64,000 bases of DNA from Bryobacterales bacterium. Its GTDB lineage: Bacteria; Acidobacteriota; Terriglobia; Bryobacterales; Bryobacteraceae. Of this stretch, positions 8,388 through 15,636 are shown piece by piece. The first letter of the stretch is position 1. The number at the start of each line of letters is the position of its first letter. Made by a program: the position numbers and the translations under genes. Location of the stretch: contig PLDF01000083.1 of the NCBI GenBank assembly GCA_003135055.1, forward strand, positions 21,018 through 85,017. Reading direction: 5' to 3'. The notes below the pieces were generated by a model. It saw nothing but the letters and a program-made list of their open reading frames with translations, did no database searches and had not been told where the DNA came from.

Positions 8388-9194
8388 ATGTACGGCACAA
8401 TCAACATCACATCGGATAGAGCACTCCGCATCCATACTTATACGGCGCCGGACGACGGCTGGGGCGTAAACAGCCACATCATCGAGCTCGCGACACAGAC
8501 GATTGTCATTGATGCTCAGTACACGCTGGTATACGGACGCGACGTGGTCGACTACGCGAACGCCCTGGGGAAGCCGATTTCCAGGCTCTACGTTACGCAC
8601 TACCATCCGGATCACCTTCTGGGTGCAGCGGCGTTCCCCGTGCCCATCCATGCGCTGGCGGAGGTGAAGAAAAAGATCGACCTAGTTGGAGACCGGGTGG
8701 CGCGCGAGGAGCATGAGAAGTTCCCTGAAACGATCCCCAAACACGCCGAGAAGCCGAGCCTGATCGTCACGCCCGGCCGCGAAACGATCGACGGGGTGAA
8801 GTTCGACTTCATGCAGTTGCAGCATGCGGAAACTGAAAACGCATTAATGATCGGTTTCCCCGAGCACGGCATCCTGGTCACCCAGGATCTGATCTATCGC
8901 GGCATCCACGTATTCCTGGGAGAACAGGCTTTCGATACCTGGCTGGAAGCGCTGGCGCATCATCAATCTCTTCCCTACGGAAAGATACTCCCCGGCCATG
9001 GCGCTCCCGGCGGACCCGAACTTTACGACGGGATGAGGCACTACCTCACAACGGCTCGCGAGACGCTTGTGGCATCGCGAGACGCCGCGGACTTCAAGGC
9101 GCGCATGATCGCCGCGTTTCCGGCCTTCGGCGGGCATGCGCTGTTGGATCATGAGATGCGTTTCCTGTTCCCGAATGAAGAGGCTAAGGCATGA
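8388..9194 (+). CDS. MBL-fold metallo-hydrolase
   Basis: A 268-residue metallo-beta-lactamase-fold enzyme. The dinuclear metal motif HYHPDH occupies residues 71-76, followed by further ligands (QHAE region near 145 and PGHGAPGG near 205). No signal peptide. Family members hydrolyse thioesters, lactones or other esters. It lies between the two paralogous secreted-protein genes; its stop overlaps the next start (ATGA at 9191), so it is translationally coupled to the second paralogue. Confidence 0.83.
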   Translation: MYGTINITSDRALRIHTYTAPDDGWGVNSHIIELATQTIVIDAQYTLVYGRDVVDYANALGKPISRLYVTHYHPDHLLGAAAFPVPIHALAEVKKKIDLVGDRVAREEHEKFPETIPKHAEKPSLIVTPGRETIDGVKFDFMQLQHAETENALMIGFPEHGILVTQDLIYRGIHVFLGEQAFDTWLEALAHHQSLPYGKILPGHGAPGGPELYDGMRHYLTTARETLVASRDAADFKARMIAAFPAFGGHALLDHEMRFLFPNEEAKA

Positions 9195-9715
9195 AACTCC
9201 TGACCTGTCCTCTCGGAGTGCTGCTGGTTGCCTACTCCGCCGACGCTCCCGAATCGGCTAAGGCGAAGATCGCGCGCGCCTTGTCGGCGGGTCCTCCGGA
9301 CATTGCAAAGTCGGCGCGCATTGTCGATACCGATGCGCAGGGCATGATGGTCGTGCTGCGTGAGGGCAGCAACGGATTCACCTGCATGCCGGGCAATCCC
9401 AGGGTGATCGGCGATCCGCCGATGTGCGCGGATGCCGCATCGATGCAGTGGGCGGCCGACTTTAAGGCTCACAAACCGAAACCGACCAACACGGTTCCGG
9501 GGATCACTTACATGCTGGCCGGCGCGACGCAACGCAGCGATTCGGACCCATACGACCAAACCAGCCCGCCCATTACGGTGCCCCCGCACTGGATGATCAT
9601 GTGGCCGTTCGATCCGAAAGCCACCGGGCTGCCAACCACGCACCGGGATACCGGGGCGTACATCATGTGGGCGGGCTCTCCCTACGCGCACATGCACATT
9701 ATGGGAAGGCCGTAG
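9191..9715 (+). CDS. Secreted hypothetical protein B (paralogue of the gene at 7818)
   Basis: A 174-residue protein with a weak N-terminal export signal (about 1-18). It shares the ordered blocks FTCMPG, PMCADA, YMLAG and PHWMIMWP with the protein at 7818 and has a His-rich tail (YAHMHIMG). It starts inside the stop of the MBL gene (ATGA overlap). The sandwich paralogue A, MBL enzyme, paralogue B suggests a joint periplasmic function, not identifiable from sequence. Confidence 0.65.
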   Translation: MKLLTCPLGVLLVAYSADAPESAKAKIARALSAGPPDIAKSARIVDTDAQGMMVVLREGSNGFTCMPGNPRVIGDPPMCADAASMQWAADFKAHKPKPTNTVPGITYMLAGATQRSDSDPYDQTSPPITVPPHWMIMWPFDPKATGLPTTHRDTGAYIMWAGSPYAHMHIMGRP

Positions 9716-9757
9716 AGGGGGGCGCTTGCGCGAGTTCTCCAACAACACATAAAGCGT

Positions 9758-9841
9758 ATGACGCAAAGAACGGAGACGGCCATGATTACGGGATCATCGT
9801 CCGGCATCAGCGCGGTCTACGACGACCAGTTCGGCCCATGA
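9758..9841 (+). pseudogene. Stub of a short-chain dehydrogenase (N-terminus only)
   Basis: A 27-codon frame encodes MTQRTETAMITGSSSGI and a few more residues before a stop. The TGxxxGI glycine motif with preceding Ile-Thr is the NAD(P)-binding start of SDR enzymes. The expected remaining ~230 residues are absent. The frame has its own CAAAG..ATG context, so this is the remnant of a gene truncated by deletion, not a functional small protein. Confidence 0.5.
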
Positions 9842-9952
9842 TGGGCATGAATCTATGCAGTGCCCGAGGTTGCCGAATCGTTATCGGGCGCCCGCGGAAA
9901 CCGAGACACACGGCCCGGATAAACCCCAGTCAGAAAGAGGAAGGTTACGAAC

Positions 9953-10447
9953 ATGATGAAAACATTCAACGGCGTCGCTGCGACGGGGTTGTTGATCGTT
10001 GCGGCCTGCCTGGCCAACGCCCAAACGTCCACGGACCTCGAAATCAAACGCGCCTACAAGAATTTGATCGATGCGGAGAACCGGCACGATCTGGCCGCGG
10101 TGAAGGGAATGGTGTGGGACTCGCTTTCGGCGCTCTTCGTGGCGAAAGCGCCCGTCGGATGGCGCGGCTACTGGGGCATCGACGATGTGATGCAGCACCT
10201 TCACGATATGTATCAACAGCCATTTCGAATTGACCCGGTTTATGAAGAGGAAAAGGTCGCCTTCATCACGCCCGATGTCGCCGAGACCTACGCGCCGGTG
10301 AAGATCACCGTCGCCTACGGCGGTCAAAATCCAGCTCCGAAGCCGTTCATCATGGTTCTGTTGTGGGTCAGAACGCCGAAGGGGTGGAAGATGACGACGG
10401 ACATCCCGATTCCTGTTCCGCCAGACCCCGCGCCAGCGACTGCGTGA
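9953..10447 (+). CDS. Secreted NTF2/SnoaL-like protein
   Basis: A 164-residue protein with a signal peptide (hydrophobic 8-22, cleavage after ANA), then one NTF2-like domain: helix IKRAYKNLIDAENRHD, then long strands ending GWKMTTDIPIPVP. GAAAGAGGAAGG precedes the ATG. It is probably exported to the periplasm, where it could bind or isomerise a small molecule; no catalytic residue is identifiable. Confidence 0.7.
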   Translation: MMKTFNGVAATGLLIVAACLANAQTSTDLEIKRAYKNLIDAENRHDLAAVKGMVWDSLSALFVAKAPVGWRGYWGIDDVMQHLHDMYQQPFRIDPVYEEEKVAFITPDVAETYAPVKITVAYGGQNPAPKPFIMVLLWVRTPKGWKMTTDIPIPVPPDPAPATA

Positions 10448-10612
10448 GGGAAAGCAGGTAATTGAGCGCGTCAACCACCCCGTCAGCATTTGTCTTCGTC
10501 ATCAGGTAAACACCCTCGACGCCTGAAAACGCGGCCGTGATCGCTCCCTGGTCCGACAACCCGGCTACGACAATGTCAAAATCCTTGGCGCGGCCACGTA
10601 TGAGCTTATTTC
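10371..10612 (-). pseudogene. Remnant of an NmrA-like NAD(P)-binding protein
   Basis: Read on the minus strand, the segment contains FDIVVAGLSDQGAITAAFSG followed by VEGVYLMTKTNA. This resembles the region of NmrA/TMR-like atypical SDRs that spans '..GDLsD..sL..AF.GVdgVFLmT'. A stop lies just upstream (at about 10612), there is no Rossmann start motif, and the frame ends within the preceding gene. It is a fragment of about 70 residues in a neighbourhood with other broken oxidoreductases. Confidence 0.45.
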
Positions 10613-11048
10613 AGGCCTCTGCCGACTGGGACGACAAGATCTCCACAGCTGGATAGTCTTCAATATATTCCTCGCCGTTAGAGCCGAAGTACGTGACTGT
10701 TCGCGCTGGGAAATCGACATCGCAGCGCACAACACCGGCGCGCCAACTCGCCGCCAGGAACTCAGGGAATGTGCTCTGGCCCGCCTGATCGGTTCGCAGC
10801 GCAACGATAAGCGCCTCGCGGTTGAATGCCGGCACATCTGAGATGCCGGTTACAAGCGGCGTGCCCACGATCACAACAGGGCCGTCCGAGGTCACGTACA
10901 AACTCTGGCATGACGGCAAAGACCAGACATTGCGGATGACGCCTGCGCGCCGTAATGTTTCCGCCAGGTACGGGAAGCCGCCGACTTTCGGCCGACCGGC
11001 CATCGCCCGCTTCTGTGCCGCTTGCAGATTCTCAACCGCTTTGCTCAT
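10611..11048 (-). CDS. DUF1398 family protein
   Basis: A 145-residue protein starting at ATG 11048, supported by GGAAGGAG eight bases upstream on the minus strand. The conserved blocks GRPKVGGFPYLAE, WSLPSCQSLY, GTPLV and TFPEFLAASWRAGVV, plus the C-terminal YIEDYPAVEI, match the DUF1398 (YbcV-like) family along its full length. The biochemical role of DUF1398 is unknown. It is the only intact gene in the decayed stretch 9758-12037. Confidence 0.8.
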   Translation of the reverse strand: MSKAVENLQAAQKRAMAGRPKVGGFPYLAETLRRAGVIRNVWSLPSCQSLYVTSDGPVVIVGTPLVTGISDVPAFNREALIVALRTDQAGQSTFPEFLAASWRAGVVRCDVDFPARTVTYFGSNGEEYIEDYPAVEILSSQSAEA

Positions 11049-11241
11049 TTGATCATCTCCTTCCAAGATGTTGCGGACCAGTGCTTTCGGCGCTCACCTG
11101 CCAGGATGCGGTCAGTGCCAGGCGATCTACGGCCAGCGGTGGGCGGCTGACATAGCGGCACAGCCGTTCGAGCTTTGCGCACTGGCCACATCGATATCAA
11201 GCCCGGCGCGCAGCGAAAACCCGCCAGCCAGTGTGGCACCG

Positions 11242-11770
11242 TTATGCCCTTCCCCCTCGCCTTGCGCCGGTACGAGACCTCTGTCTCATCGCCGCATTTT
11301 CGAGATACACGACGCCATTGGGGGCCGAGCTACTGATGAATTCAGCGGCAAAAGCGCGCCCGATATCATCCTGCTCAATCGTCCCAAACGGTCCCGGAAC
11401 GAGACGCCCCAACCAAGCAACATAGCCCGGCGTGTTAGCATTGCCTGCGATAATTCCCGGGCGAAAATGGCCAGACTTTTGAAGCCGATACCTTGAACCG
11501 TTTCTTCTTTTAACCCATAACTCGCGCATAACGAATCCTGCTTTTCGCTGTGCTTCCCGCTGCCGAGACCAGCGCAAACTGGGCGACGCCTCCGGCATGG
11601 CAACCACGGGCAAAACCACCGACAACCCCAATTTCGAGAGCCTTCAATTCCTCCTCGCTCCACTTCATGCTGCCTTTACCGACACCAACACAGGAGGCTC
11701 CATAGACAGGGTCGCCTAGCGCCACCATGCTCAGTGCAAGCTTGGTCACTTCTGCGGGAAACTGGCGCAA
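11242..11770 (-). pseudogene. Frameshifted HTATIP2/YwnB-like NAD(P)H-binding oxidoreductase
   Basis: Three minus-strand frames must be joined to recover one protein. Frame 1 (11770 to ~11515) has GVAQFALVSAAGSTAKSRIR. Frame 2 (around 11520-11460) has GLKEETVQGIGFKSLAIF. Frame 3 (~11470-11270) has RPGIIAGNANTPGYVAWLG, then GTIEQDDIGRAFAAEFI and VVYLENAAM. This order matches the middle and C-terminal half of HTATIP2-type SDRs. At least two frameshifts are needed, and the N-terminal Rossmann motif is not seen. Sequence errors could cause frameshifts, but two in 300 bases next to other remnants favour real decay. Confidence 0.6.
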
Positions 11771-11938
11771 CGCCTGTGCGGTATTCCGTGGGAGCCCGGC
11801 GAGAATTGTCAGGACTACCTGTCACGGATTACCAGCGGCAGGTCCGGCAGTTTCCAGCGAGACGGCATCGTCGGACTGGGGCTCCTGGTAGCGGGCCTGT
11901 TTGTGGCGGGAAACCTCCTGAACGAGTCCGGGCGGTAG
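11750..11938 (+). pseudogene. Orphan C-terminal fragment with one membrane segment
   Basis: An open frame without a start codon encodes a cysteine-containing stretch (CGIPWEPGENCQDYLSRI) and then a hydrophobic helix (IVGLGLLVAGLFVAGNLL) before a stop at 11936-11938. The hydrophobic helix with flanking polar residues looks like a real C-terminal anchor rather than chance. The upstream part runs into the opposite-strand pseudogene, so the 5' end of this gene has been lost. No family recognised. Confidence 0.35.
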
Positions 11939-12037
11939 GCGTTATTCGCGCATGCGTCGCTCGATGTTGCACGGCTCAATGGCTTCTTCGCCGTACATCC
12001 TCGCGACACATTCCGAACCGAAGGCGACAATAGACTG

Positions 12038-14305
12038 TCAGTCATCGATGTCGTCGAAGATGCTGCGGGTGCCGGGCGAAGGCGGCTCGGATGCATCCAT
12101 TTCTCCAAATACGCGCGGCGCGCGTTCTCGCGGTGAGTCGCGTTCAGCCATTTTCTCGGCAATCCACTCGTTGACTGAATCGATCTCCTGCTGGATCATC
12201 CGCGCAAGTGCGGGCTCGGAAGAGAATTGCTGCTTGAGGGATTTGTACGACTCCAGCAGGGGCTGCATCATGTCTTCGGGACTTGCGGAGGGGAAGAAGT
12301 CGTGCATCCAATGCGATGAGACATCGGAGAGTTTCGGGATCAGGTCGTCATGCACGCGCTTGCGGAACTGCGCCATTTCTTCAGATGTAAATACACTCTG
12401 AATGCCTTTGTTTTCGAGACCATAAAAATCGTCGCCGTCGAATGTGTAGGCCATCACCTTCTCGACAAAGGCTTTGCGATATTGCTCCGGCAGAACGCCA
12501 CACTGGTGGAGCCGCACGGCGAGACGGACCTCGGAACAAGCATCAAGGGCGAGGCCGGGATCGGCGACCCTTTTGAGGACCTTCTCGTCCTCGATGTAGA
12601 GCGCAAGGAAGTCCTTCGAACATCGGTAGCTTAGAAAGTCGTCTACGCGGCTTCGGCGGTCGCTCATCGACACATGCGATGCCGCTTCGTCGGTGCAGTA
12701 CGTCATGAGGCGCTTGCGGACCAGCGGGAAGAGGCTTTTCGGGATCATGACAGCGCGTTCCAGGCTTACGTCGCCGCAGGTGATCTGCGACATGAGCTTG
12801 TCGGCGGGGCTGCCTTGTACATAGATGCCGAGCCACTCGGGGTTCTTGAGCAGCAACGAAGCGAAGGCTTCGCCCACGGTCGGATGTTTAAAGCGCCAGA
12901 TAGCGCCGTCGTCGCTTTGGACATACTGAACGAGGCTGCCTTGAAGGCAATCGAGAGCGACGGTACAACCTCCCAGATTGCTTCCCAGCTTTTCGATCGC
13001 TTCGCGCTCCGAAGGCTCCAGCGAAATTGGGCTGTCGAGCGTGCCGCTGCGCATGTAAATGAGCGCCAGCGCCGCTTTGCTGTCTTCGTCGAGGCCGGTG
13101 ATGACTTCGTGCAACAGCCGCTCTTGCTTCTCCACAAACTGGTCGATCTCGTCCCGGTCCAGTTCAAGCTCCTGGGTGAACAGGGGATCGCCCAGGCGCC
13201 GCGCGGTTTCGGGGATAAAGCGCTTATGTTCCGCGACGAAGGCCAGATGCGGCTTGACCGCCTTACGAAACTTCTTCGTCTGCTTTCCAAGCCGAATATG
13301 GTTATACAAGATCTGCTGGCGTTCGTCCAAGGTGAGATCGTGTACGTCGATGACAACCTGGCTCTCGCGCAGCAGCGGGAACGCGCCCTCCTTGAGCTCG
13401 TTGCGGGCATGCCGGTAAATGTAATCGCGCGAGGTCATGACGATTTTGCCGCCTTGCCGCAGAATCGCCTTGACCTCTCCGAGAACGTGATTCCAACGGT
13501 GGACAAGGTGCGATTCGAATTGCGTGTCGCCGAAGGCATCGTCAACCCAGAAGAATTGCGCTGGCTCGTCCGTGTTCCAGTGCTTGATAACCTGGCCTGC
13601 ATCATTGAGCTTCAGCGTCGAGCAGCCCCACTGGTCAAGCGCCGCGACGGCGAGTATAGAGGCGATTGTCGTTTTCCCCGCCGCCGGCTCGCCGATCAGC
13701 AGCACAAACCCGTGCCGGTCGAGCGCCTCGACAGCACGCCGATAGGCGGAGGTGATCACGACTTTTGAGAGATCCTCGCGCAGAGATGCCAGCAACGCCT
13801 TGGCCTGCCGGTAAGCCCTATCATCGAGAATCTGGCTTAGATCGCCCAGCCCGTAAATGCGCGGCACCATCATGCGCAGGCGCCTGCGCTCCCGGATTTG
13901 GTCGCAGATCCAGGTGCCGCCGAAGATCGCGACAGACTTGACGCCAACGGCTTTGAGTGAGGCCTTGATCTCAGCGGCTGCAGCGCCCGAGACGCCCGCG
14001 TTCGTCATCAGCACATAGCTGTCGCAGAGGTCCCGTTTGACCAGCTTCCCAGCCTTTTTCATTTCGTCGGCGAGATCGGCGGCGCGAAGGTTGCGCTCGC
14101 GCTTGCTCGTAAACTTGCACTGAATGACGAAGTGCCCGGAGAGTCTTTCCTTTGCCTGGCGTTTCCAGGCGCCGACAAAGGCGCCGTCCTGGCCTGCGTC
14201 GGCGCTGGGCAGGAAAGATTCCACAGTCTGGCCTAAGACTTCCCGGCAGACCGTAAGGCACAACTGCTGGAAGCTGTGCCAGCCCAGATTGTGAAGATCG
14301 TACAT
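12038..14305 (-). CDS. nSTAND-type NTPase with Mrr-like nuclease N-terminus
   Basis: A protein of about 755 residues; the ATG at 14305 begins MYDLHNLGWHSFQQLC, and an upstream ATG at 14344 in the same frame is possible. The N-terminal ~150 residues resemble an Mrr/PD-(D/E)XK restriction-endonuclease domain: GQDGAF.., then HFVIQCKFTSK with the QxK pair. Next comes a STAND-class P-loop NTPase: Walker A GEPAAGKTT near residue 205, Walker B FFWVDDAFGDTQ, typical of the nSTAND3-type domain. The C-terminal ~350 residues are helical and could be a sensor. Nuclease-STAND-sensor architectures are used by antiphage proteins such as Avs, so an abortive-infection role is likely but inferred. Confidence 0.75.
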   Translation of the reverse strand: MYDLHNLGWHSFQQLCLTVCREVLGQTVESFLPSADAGQDGAFVGAWKRQAKERLSGHFVIQCKFTSKRERNLRAADLADEMKKAGKLVKRDLCDSYVLMTNAGVSGAAAAEIKASLKAVGVKSVAIFGGTWICDQIRERRRLRMMVPRIYGLGDLSQILDDRAYRQAKALLASLREDLSKVVITSAYRRAVEALDRHGFVLLIGEPAAGKTTIASILAVAALDQWGCSTLKLNDAGQVIKHWNTDEPAQFFWVDDAFGDTQFESHLVHRWNHVLGEVKAILRQGGKIVMTSRDYIYRHARNELKEGAFPLLRESQVVIDVHDLTLDERQQILYNHIRLGKQTKKFRKAVKPHLAFVAEHKRFIPETARRLGDPLFTQELELDRDEIDQFVEKQERLLHEVITGLDEDSKAALALIYMRSGTLDSPISLEPSEREAIEKLGSNLGGCTVALDCLQGSLVQYVQSDDGAIWRFKHPTVGEAFASLLLKNPEWLGIYVQGSPADKLMSQITCGDVSLERAVMIPKSLFPLVRKRLMTYCTDEAASHVSMSDRRSRVDDFLSYRCSKDFLALYIEDEKVLKRVADPGLALDACSEVRLAVRLHQCGVLPEQYRKAFVEKVMAYTFDGDDFYGLENKGIQSVFTSEEMAQFRKRVHDDLIPKLSDVSSHWMHDFFPSASPEDMMQPLLESYKSLKQQFSSEPALARMIQQEIDSVNEWIAEKMAERDSPRERAPRVFGEMDASEPPSPGTRSIFDDIDD

Positions 14306-14489
14306 CAGCCAAGGCGCTCCAATTGTGCAACTGCCTGAAAACATTTTCGCGCAGGTTTGTGTGTTTGGCCGAGCTTAGACTGTGGGGCGCAGGAGTTCAA
14401 TGAAGGATGGGGGGCAGGTTATGGCCATTGCCGGAATCGCCGGACTCCTCGTTCTTTGTACAATGTTGCGCGTTCAAGAGGGATCAATC

Positions 14490-14790
14490 ATGCCAAATGC
14501 AAAAACGAAGGGCGAAACGCGTCTGGAGCGGAGGGAAAAATGGTTCCGCAACGAGCCGTTGTTTTCTGTCTTGATTCTCGTTGCGACAATCGTGGCCGGT
14601 GCCGCCGAGGCCGTACAGCACGGTTCGGACCTGCTTGTCGCCGCCGGCCTCAAACAGGAGAAAACGCTGGAGCTGGCGCGCGATACGCCAAGGAGGAGTT
14701 CTCACGGCTGGCTGGTGGAAACGGCGTGGCGACGCGGCAACGGTGTGGGCGAAGGTCGGTCGAGATCGCGTGGAATGCGGCTGATTCGAA
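14490..14790 (+). pseudogene. Degraded small membrane-protein gene
   Basis: From ATG 14490 the frame gives a basic N-terminus, one hydrophobic segment (SVLILVATIVAGAAEAV) and QEKTLELARD. After about 14690 the coding character switches frame: the neighbouring frame reads AKEEFSRLAGGNG, and a third ends at VWAKVGRDRVECG. The original frame then runs on into the tRNA remnant without a credible C-terminus. This looks like a frameshifted remnant of a small membrane-associated protein. No family recognised. The surrounding 14345-14489 holds no other feature I can support. Confidence 0.35.
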
Positions 14791-14966
14791 CATCGACCGT
14801 TTGCCCGGCCAGCAAAAGATCAGGGGTTCTAATCACTCATGGGCGCGCCAAGAATTCAATAGCTTATCGGCACTCACTCCAGAAACAGCCCATCCATTCA
14901 CCCACCCACATTCGCTCATTAGGCACCCACATCTACACGAAAACTGGATGTAAGTTGTTGATTTTA

Positions 14967-15016
14967 TGGTGCGCCCGGGCAGATTCGAACTGCCGACCTC
15001 TTGCTCCGGAGGCAAT
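14967..15016 (-). tRNA. 3' half of tRNA-Arg(CCG): probable attachment-site scar
   Basis: The minus strand carries the 3' part of a tRNA: anticodon stem-loop with loop CTCCGGA (anticodon CCG), variable loop, T-arm GGCAG-TTCGAAT-CTGCC, acceptor strand CGGGCGC, discriminator A and CCA. The 5' half does not fit: where GCGCCCG should pair with the acceptor, the sequence reads about CGAATGA, and the D-arm lacks a matching stem. A 3' tRNA fragment of about 50 bases is what integration of a genomic island leaves at one junction. It is therefore annotated as a partial tRNA or att site, not a working tRNA. Confidence 0.65.
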
Positions 15017-15254
15017 GCGGCCAGGCGTGAGCTATCATTCGGTGGAACCACTGGGATCATTTCAGCACCTCTCCAGACTGCCTTTCCGAGAAATTACGGG
15101 GGAAGTTTTCTCGCTCACAGTTCTCGCGTGCGAACCCGAAATTCCGTCAACTTTGCGAAGCCAGCATGATCGATGAACGCCCTTATATAGCACGCCCTGA
15201 ACTATTGAACGAATTTGACGATCACTCTCGGTGCGCATGGCGCAAGAGAACGCC

Positions 15255-15313
15255 GGGCAAACATTCTCGGAATTTCATTCGTCCAGCCAACGAAATTCCG
15301 AGAATTGTTGCCC
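15255..15313. repeat. Long near-perfect hairpin upstream of drmD
   Basis: Two 22-base arms (15255-15276 and 15292-15313) match at 20 of 22 positions, the inner 14 (ATTCTCGGAATTTC) perfectly, around a 15-base loop. There is no T-run after it and no neighbouring transposase. It lies between the tRNA scar and drmD, 324 bases before the drmD start. It may be a mobile-element end, a recombination site or a transcript structure. A partial copy of the arm (GAAATTCCG) recurs near 15140. The rest of 15017-15636 shows no gene. Confidence 0.7.
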
Positions 15314-15636
15314 CTGGAGATATTGGGCTGGAAATAGTGGATAGACCGCCACCTCCTCTGTCGAAGGCGGAATCTCGTGAGCAACCCTTCGTCCTTCGTC
15401 GGACCTGGGGCTGACGTGGCGATGTGGCCACTCGGGTAGACGACTGAAATGAAGCGCCTCTTGCCAAGTCGGTGAGCGGAGGTGGGCGACTCTCGATCGT
15501 CACCGCAGTTCAACTGGCCGGCGTCCTGAGTCTGGGTCAACACGACAGGTCATTCTCGCCGGGCGCCGAGGGCCATTTCCCAGCATCCTCTGTGACAACG
15601 CGATAACCTTTAGTATTCTAAGCATTTTCAATAATC

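Noticed and set aside
12674..13768. Plus-strand frame of 364 residues inside the STAND gene
   Set aside because: Antisense shadow with no motif; the minus-strand gene has Walker motifs and nuclease residues in frame.
14967..15043. Intact tRNA-Arg gene
   Set aside because: The 5' acceptor strand and D-arm do not pair with the good 3' half, so I call it partial.
14966..15169. Small + strand frame beginning MVRPGRFELPTSC
   Set aside because: This is the familiar spurious translation of the antisense of a tRNA-Arg 3' end, not a protein.
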